Shown: positions 62,361-64,000 of the stretch, in pieces
Layout of the letters: each line of letters opens with the position of its first letter
How positions within the stretch are numbered: position 1 is the first letter of the stretch
Assembly: GCA_045611765.1 (NCBI GenBank)
Contig: JAZKXT010000006.1
Span: forward strand, 54,521-118,520
Reading direction: 5' to 3'
DNA from: UMGS1649 sp045611765
GTDB taxonomy: Bacteria; Bacillota; Clostridia; TANB77; CAG-465
DNA: 64,000 bases
Notes under the pieces: model-generated
Told to the model about the DNA's origin: nothing
The model's input: only the letters and a program-made list of their open reading frames with translations
Databases searched by the model: none
Program-made: the position numbers and the translations under genes

Positions 62361-63020
62361 TTAGCGATATCTGTTCCAATCAACATCTACTTGCCCATAT
62401 TGATTTTTTTCTCCAGATATTTCTTGTCCTACACTTAAATTTTCCCATATAGTTTTATCAACAATATGCGAAACATGGCTTTTATCGCACTCTAAATGCA
62501 CTAAATATTTATATTCGATATTATATACTCTTTCATTTTCAGCACAAACGTAGTCTGAATAATTATAATTTTTATCATTTCCACAAGCTAACTCAACATT
62601 TTTTAAGTGCACCCATCGTTCTATCGTGTAATAATATTTAGTAGCATATATAGGTTCCGTAATCGCTTCTTGATATGGTACTTTTCTAGTGCTTGTTACA
62701 TATATAGGTCTCCACGTCGGACGATAGTATCCAACCAACTCTTGATATTCTTCAACTCTGTACTTAGTTTCATATCCAATAATTTTGTAAGACTGAATTT
62801 CTTGCTGTTCCTTGTAAATATTAGCACCTTCCGGTACTTCCCATCCACTTTCATTACATGTAGTCCAATGTTGAATTTCTGCACTAACACACCATTGCAT
62901 ACTATCAATTTTAGTTGTAACAGTTTTAATATTACATCCTACCAAAGACATACATACAAGAATAAGGAAAACAGTACGGACAAACCGACAAATACTTCCA
63001 TTATTACTAATAAGTTTCAT
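62361..63020 (-). CDS. Putative lipoprotein, unknown
   Basis: The 219-residue product has a signal peptide ending in the lipobox SLVGC (about residues 25-29) and then a Tyr- and charged-residue-rich domain with seven cysteines in all (WCVSAEIQHWTTC, ELACGND, DYVCAEN, HLECDKSHV). It has a repeated Tyr/Val/Glu pattern (YKIIGYETKYRVEEYQELVGYY). No family is recognised. GGGGGGAG precedes the ATG. It is the only gene between the displaced tRNA-Asn fragment and the intact tRNA, so it may be cargo of an inserted element. Confidence 0.75.
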   Translation of the reverse strand: MKLISNNGSICRFVRTVFLILVCMSLVGCNIKTVTTKIDSMQWCVSAEIQHWTTCNESGWEVPEGANIYKEQQEIQSYKIIGYETKYRVEEYQELVGYYRPTWRPIYVTSTRKVPYQEAITEPIYATKYYYTIERWVHLKNVELACGNDKNYNYSDYVCAENERVYNIEYKYLVHLECDKSHVSHIVDKTIWENLSVGQEISGEKNQYGQVDVDWNRYR

Positions 63021-63154
63021 TTGACTCCCCCCTCATATTACTTCAAAGGTTTTAATAATTTTTGACATTAATATTATAACATATTTTTATGTTATGTCAA
63101 TTGCCTAAAAGCTTACTAACCCTGTACTTTTTTCTCTTCGATATATATTCAAAA

Positions 63155-63179
63155 AGTACTGCAATAAGTACTGCAGTAG
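63155..63179. repeat. GTACTGCAG tandem repeat, inner right end of the tRNA-Asn segment
   Basis: AGTACTGCAATAAGTACTGCAGTAG pattern, two units, matching the repeat at 62311-62334 near the other end. The rest of 63021-63273 holds a stem of GCCCAT/ATGGGC and no open frame of note. Confidence 0.5.
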
Positions 63180-63273
63180 AAACAATTTTGTACATATTCT
63201 GTGTACATCTGTAAACACCTAAAATTACAAAAAAGCCCATTTTACCTGTTTTTGGAGGTACATGGGCATAAAT

Positions 63274-63299
63274 AAAAAGCAGGCATAAACCCGCTTTTT
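63274..63299 (-). terminator. Terminator after tRNA-Asn
   Basis: AAAAAGC-AGG and CCC-GCTTTTT form a stem with one G-U pair next to the tRNA 3' end, ending the rRNA-tRNA transcript. Confidence 0.7.
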
Positions 63300-63374
63300 G
63301 GCTCCTCAAGTTGGACTCGAACCTACGACCTATCGGTTAACAGCCGAGCGCTCTCCCGACTGAGCTATTGAGGA
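63299..63374 (-). tRNA. tRNA-Asn (GTT anticodon)
   Basis: The minus strand folds as a cloverleaf: acceptor TCCTCAA/TTGAGGA, D stem GCTC/GAGC, anticodon loop CTGTTAA with anticodon GTT, T arm GTAGG-TTCGAGT-CCAAC, discriminator G and encoded CCA. It follows 5S rRNA. Confidence 0.96.
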
Positions 63375-63385
63375 TTATATAAAAA

Positions 63386-63490
63386 TTGGCAACCCCCTAT
63401 TTTCCCCATATGAGTATCTTCGGCATCGTAGGGCTTAACTTCTGTGTTCGGCATGGGAACAGGTGTACCCCCTACTTCATCGTCACCAAT
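63386..63490 (-). rRNA. rrf: 5S ribosomal RNA
   Basis: On the minus strand the sequence begins TTGGTGACGATGAAGTAGGG, holds CCCATGCCGAACACAGAAG-type conserved text and ends with a matching TTGCCAA. Both ends are placed to within a few bases. It lies between 23S and tRNA-Asn. Confidence 0.93.
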
Positions 63491-63576
63491 ATTGTTAAAT
63501 ATGCTGTTGTTTTTCCAGCACACTCAAAAATACATAATGTATAAGTTATCGCGGTCTTACCGCATTATAATAAAAT

Positions 63577-64000
<424 letters not shown>

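Noticed and set aside
63097..63309. A 70-codon minus-strand frame before tRNA-Asn
   Set aside because: It overlaps the tRNA 3' end and terminator and has no ribosome site.

Overview
The window looks like chromosomal DNA of a low-GC Gram-positive anaerobe of the Bacillota, most likely a Clostridia lineage. The reasons are the very AT-rich sequence, strong AGGAGG-type ribosome binding sites, RNase J, a threonyl T-box, Rho next to RimO, a split tig-clpP-clpX operon, a LysM-type SOS division inhibitor and QueH. The species cannot be named from sequence alone. Most genes lie on the minus strand, running away from an rRNA operon whose 3' part (23S, 5S, tRNA-Asn) closes the window at 64 kb.

Layout. 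1-4.4 kb: the end of a YebC-type gene, a membrane-anchored nuclease, a small unknown gene bracketed by perfect 24-bp inverted repeats, a tyrosine recombinase, and a LysM protein under a LexA-type operator. 4.4-8.1 kb: clpX, clpP, tig. 8.2-16 kb: a two-gene cyclic beta-1,2-glucan synthase (GT84/GH189-like protein plus a separate GH94 protein). 16-31.7 kb: housekeeping genes (cysteine desulfurase, ileS, gltX, RNase J, pnuC, tRNA-Trp, rho, rimO, thrS with its T-box). 31.7-37 kb: an Rpn-like nuclease with a tetrapeptide-repeat tail, ruvB-queH, two tiny unannotated-type genes and fba. 37-47 kb: asnB (start codon lost), a 7TM histidine kinase coupled to a single-module C-A-T-R NRPS, a membrane-anchored subtilisin-like protein, and a secreted toxin-like protein with a small partner. 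47-56.8 kb: an XRE regulator, then a long minus-strand gene train holding an M29 peptidase, two near-duplicate Nudix hydrolases and a degenerate third, a broken peptidase E, a P-loop kinase-like protein, a LysR regulator, a CYTH protein, a stand-alone radical SAM enzyme and a radical SAM-DegT aminotransferase fusion. 56.8-61.8 kb: a double GDPD protein, a GntR-ABC transporter operon and a YwaF protein. 62-63.4 kb: a lipoprotein gene lying between a displaced copy of the tRNA-Asn 3' end and the tRNA-Asn gene itself.

The two strongest candidates for undescribed biology are neighbours. One is the C-A-T-R NRPS locus, expected from family knowledge to release an N-acyl amino aldehyde or alcohol, sitting beside a protease. 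The other is the radical SAM/aminotransferase/Nudix/CYTH train, which looks like a small-molecule (aminosugar, cyclitol or nucleotide-linked) pathway. The NRPS promoter and the promoter of the terminal aminopeptidase gene share a nearly identical ~55-bp dyad module, which suggests common control. Three genes (asnB, peptidase E, GntR) each show a single-base defect. This could be real decay or sequencing error, and it needs reads to decide.
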